Both the position numbers and the translations under genes were made by a program. A stretch of DNA of 64,000 nucleotides, from positions 394,501 through 458,500 of the forward strand of contig NZ_JABWQX020000002.1 in assembly GCF_014268655.2 (NCBI RefSeq), given 5' to 3'. This stretch comes from Pseudomonas marvdashtae (GTDB lineage Bacteria > Pseudomonadota > Gammaproteobacteria > Pseudomonadales > Pseudomonadaceae). Below are positions 61,720 through 64,000 of the stretch, one piece after another (within the stretch, counting starts at the first letter, position 1; the number at the start of each line of letters is the position of its first letter). Under the pieces are notes generated by a model. It ran no database searches. It worked only from the letters and a program-made list of their open reading frames with translations, and had not been told where the DNA came from.

Positions 61720-64000
61720 ATGCCGGGTTCAGGTTATCGGCTGCTTCTGCTCGGCAGTCTCGCGGCATTGCCTTGGGCATCGGTAAATGCCGGACAAGAA
61801 GCGCCCAGCGCGCTCACACTCGACGAAACCACCGTCACCGCCCGCCGCCGCGAGGAGGACCCGCAAAACGTACCGATCCCGATCAACGTCCTCTACGGCG
61901 ATCAACTGGACGAGGCCGGCCTGCACACGCTTAAAGACATCCAGCAACGCGTGCCCGGTTTGATAGTCTCCGGTCACGACGCCCGCTTCGCTGGCTTCGG
62001 CCTGCGCGGTTTCGGCGCGACGGCCTACAACGATGGCCTGGAAGGCAGCGTTGGCACCTACGTCGATGGCGTTTACCAGGCGCGCCAGGGCATGGCGTTC
62101 ACCGAGTTGATGGACATCGAACGCATCGAAGTGTTGCGCGGGCCGCAAGGCACCTTGTTCGGCAAAAACACCACGGCGGGCGCGCTGAATATCATCACTC
62201 GCCAGCCGACCTTCCAGCCCGAGGCCAACCTCGAAGCCAGTTACGGCGAGCACGGCTTGCGCGAATTTCGCGGGACGATTTCCGGTCCGCTGCAAGACGA
62301 CGTCCTGGCCGGCCGACTGAATGTCTTCGACAGCGCCGCCGATGGCACCGTGGAAAACCTGCACGACGGCAGCCGCCTCGGCGACGCCGACAGCCAGGGC
62401 CTGCGCGGTCAATTATTGTGGACGCCGAACAGCGACTTCAGCGCCCGCCTGATCGCCGACTACGCCGAGCAAAACGAGGCCGGCAACGTCCTGCTGCCCA
62501 ATCACTACAGCGAGCAAACCCGCAAGCGCGCCAAGTTCCTCGGCTATCCACTGACCGAGCCCGACCCTTACAAACGCGAATCCCGCATCGACGCGCCGGG
62601 CCGTCCGCAAACTCTGCAGAACGGCGTCTCACTGGAGTTGAACTGGGACCTCGACGAGGCAATGCGCTTCACCAGCATCACCGCCTACCGCGACTGGGAC
62701 TACCGCGCCGCCCGCGATGGCGACAGCACAGCGCTGTCGGTGGCCCGCTCCGAAACCGAACTGGGCCACCGGCAGTTCAGCCAGGAATGGCGCCTGTCCG
62801 GGACGGCCGGCTCGTCCGTCGACTACGTCGCCGGGCTCTATTACCTGCGCCAGCAACTCGACCGGCAGATCGACGCCGAATTCGGCAAGGACGCCGCGTC
62901 CTGGTTCGTCGGCGATCAACTGGAGCAACTGAAGCAACTAGGCATCAACATCACCAATCCGAGCCAGGTGCCTTCCATGCTGCTCGATGGCGCCCAGCAA
63001 CGTTATGACGGCGAGCAGAAGGGCGACAGCCGAGCCATTTTCAGCCAGGTTTCCTGGCGTCCGATTGACTCGCTGGAACTCACCGGCGGCCTGCGCTACA
63101 GCCAAGAGCGCAAGGACGGCTGGGTCTCCCGCGACGTCAGCAACCTCGCGCCGCTGACCGGCTTGCCCCCGGTGTTCCAGGCCGGTGGGCAACTGCTGCG
63201 CGACATCGCCCTCGGCGGTGGTTATTACCGCGAGGACTCGATTAAAGAAAACAACGTTTCCAGCCTCGCCAGCGCCAGCTACCGCTTCAGCGATGCGGTG
63301 ATGGGCTACGTCAGCTGGTCGCGGGGCTACAAGGCTGGCGGCATCAACTTCGACGTGGTTGGTCCGTTCACCGCGCCCACCTTCGAGCCGGAACGCGCCA
63401 CGTCCCTGGAGTTGGGCATGAAGACGCGCTTCTGGGACGAGCGCGCGATGCTCGACCTCGCCGTCTACCAGACCGACGTCGACGACTACCAAGCGCTCAC
63501 CTACAGCCCGCCCACGTCCGTGTTCGCGCCGCCGCTGCGCGACAACCTGATCAACGTCGGCAAAGTCCGCCTGCGCGGCATCGAACTCGATTCCGCCTGG
63601 CAACTCACTTCCCGACTCACCGGCCGCCTCGGCCTGGCCTGGAGCGATGCGCGCTACCGCAGCTTCCCCAACGCACCGTGCCCACCGGCCTCGGGCCAAT
63701 GGACCTGCGACCTCAGCGGCGAGCGTCTCTACAACGCGCCGGAATGGAACCTCAGCAGCGGCCTCGACCATACCCATCCGCTGCCCTACGGATTGGAAGC
63801 CTTCAGCGGCGTCGACTACAGCTTCCGCACCGGTTACTACGGCACCCTCGAAGGCGGCGAGGGCAGCTATCAACCCAGCTACGGCCTCACCAACCTGCGC
63901 CTGGGCCTGCGCAGCCAGGACCGTTCGTGGGAAGTGGAAGGCTGGGTGCGCAACGTCTTCGACCGGCAGTACATCACCGCCGTGTACTCACTGCTCGGCG
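61720..64000 (+). CDS. TonB-dependent outer-membrane receptor (3' end beyond window)
   Basis: The first 760 codons of a receptor are present and the gene runs off the right edge. It has a signal peptide (MPGSGYRLLLLGSLAALPWASVNA), then a TonB-box-like LTLDETTVTARRREEDP and a plug domain. The plug includes LKDIQQRVPGLIVSGHDARF and the IERIEVLRGPQGTLFGKNTT block with AGALNIITRQP. Barrel strands follow, for example VMGYVSWSRGYKAGGINFDV. It most resembles the FecA/CirA-like receptors of the Caulobacter-type group that take up siderophores, sterol-like or carbohydrate ligands. The start lies one base after the kinase stop, so it belongs to the same operon. Confidence 0.9.
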   Translation, partial: MPGSGYRLLLLGSLAALPWASVNAGQEAPSALTLDETTVTARRREEDPQNVPIPINVLYGDQLDEAGLHTLKDIQQRVPGLIVSGHDARFAGFGLRGFGATAYNDGLEGSVGTYVDGVYQARQGMAFTELMDIERIEVLRGPQGTLFGKNTTAGALNIITRQPTFQPEANLEASYGEHGLREFRGTISGPLQDDVLAGRLNVFDSAADGTVENLHDGSRLGDADSQGLRGQLLWTPNSDFSARLIADYAEQNEAGNVLLPNHYSEQTRKRAKFLGYPLTEPDPYKRESRIDAPGRPQTLQNGVSLELNWDLDEAMRFTSITAYRDWDYRAARDGDSTALSVARSETELGHRQFSQEWRLSGTAGSSVDYVAGLYYLRQQLDRQIDAEFGKDAASWFVGDQLEQLKQLGINITNPSQVPSMLLDGAQQRYDGEQKGDSRAIFSQVSWRPIDSLELTGGLRYSQERKDGWVSRDVSNLAPLTGLPPVFQAGGQLLRDIALGGGYYREDSIKENNVSSLASASYRFSDAVMGYVSWSRGYKAGGINFDVVGPFTAPTFEPERATSLELGMKTRFWDERAMLDLAVYQTDVDDYQALTYSPPTSVFAPPLRDNLINVGKVRLRGIELDSAWQLTSRLTGRLGLAWSDARYRSFPNAPCPPASGQWTCDLSGERLYNAPEWNLSSGLDHTHPLPYGLEAFSGVDYSFRTGYYGTLEGGEGSYQPSYGLTNLRLGLRSQDRSWEVEGWVRNVFDRQYITAVYSLLG

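Overview
The window reads as a chromosomal segment of a fluorescent-group Pseudomonas. It is high in GC and carries short Pseudomonas-type REP palindromes and REPIN pairs in several intergenic gaps. Its housekeeping and metabolic genes (rsmC, ogt, a medium-chain acyl-CoA ligase followed by DUF1302, DUF1329 and a MalT-like regulator, DctPQM, an extra aceE) are typical of that genus. No tRNA, rRNA, CRISPR array or insertion sequence was seen.

Layout. 1-5.4 kb: a chemotaxis receptor cut by the left edge, an M48 lipoprotein protease, a GDT1-type Mn exporter candidate behind a yybP-ykoY manganese riboswitch, rsmC, a 2-hydroxyacid dehydrogenase and a LysE exporter. 5.4-7 kb: a two-gene glycosyltransferase/acetyltransferase operon. 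7.2-15.4 kb: acyl-CoA ligase, DUF1302 and DUF1329 proteins, and a large LuxR/MalT-type regulator. 15.5-17.9 kb: ogt and a PhoD-like phosphatase. 18-31.8 kb: an acidic-sugar or organic-acid uptake region. A VOC protein and a TRAP transporter with two binding proteins diverge from an enolase-superfamily dehydratase/racemase, a five-gene family-5 ABC importer and a KdgM-type porin. Two divergent FadR-type GntR regulators close this region, and a TTGTATG-ACGA-CATACAA operator sits just downstream of a good promoter.

31.8-39.2 kb is accessory DNA: an AbiE-like nucleotidyltransferase/winged-helix pair, a second complete pyruvate dehydrogenase E1 gene, a MarR regulator, a protein resembling only the C-terminal part of E1, and a glutathione S-transferase. 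Palindromes built on TTGCAA tie the E1/MarR/E1-like/GST group together.

39.3-44.5 kb is the most unusual part. A LuxR/LuxI acyl-homoserine-lactone circuit faces a five-gene operon encoding a PLP aminotransferase, an unknown protein, a DapA-fold lyase/aldolase, a haem-oxygenase-like diiron oxidase and a Rieske ferredoxin. Two matching lux boxes (CT-N12-AG), one for each divergent promoter, lie between luxI and the operon. I infer a quorum-controlled pathway to a small amino-acid-derived metabolite and do not recognise it as a described cluster.

44.7-46.8 kb holds a colicin-E3-like rRNase toxin with three small immunity-type genes. 47-50.5 kb has DUF4256, DUF488 and unknown genes. 50.8-58 kb is a two-partner secretion pair, with a 1832-residue exoprotein and its TpsB transporter. 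58.5 kb to the right edge is an operon of an AraC-type response regulator, a hybrid 7TM sensor kinase and a TonB-dependent receptor that runs off the window.
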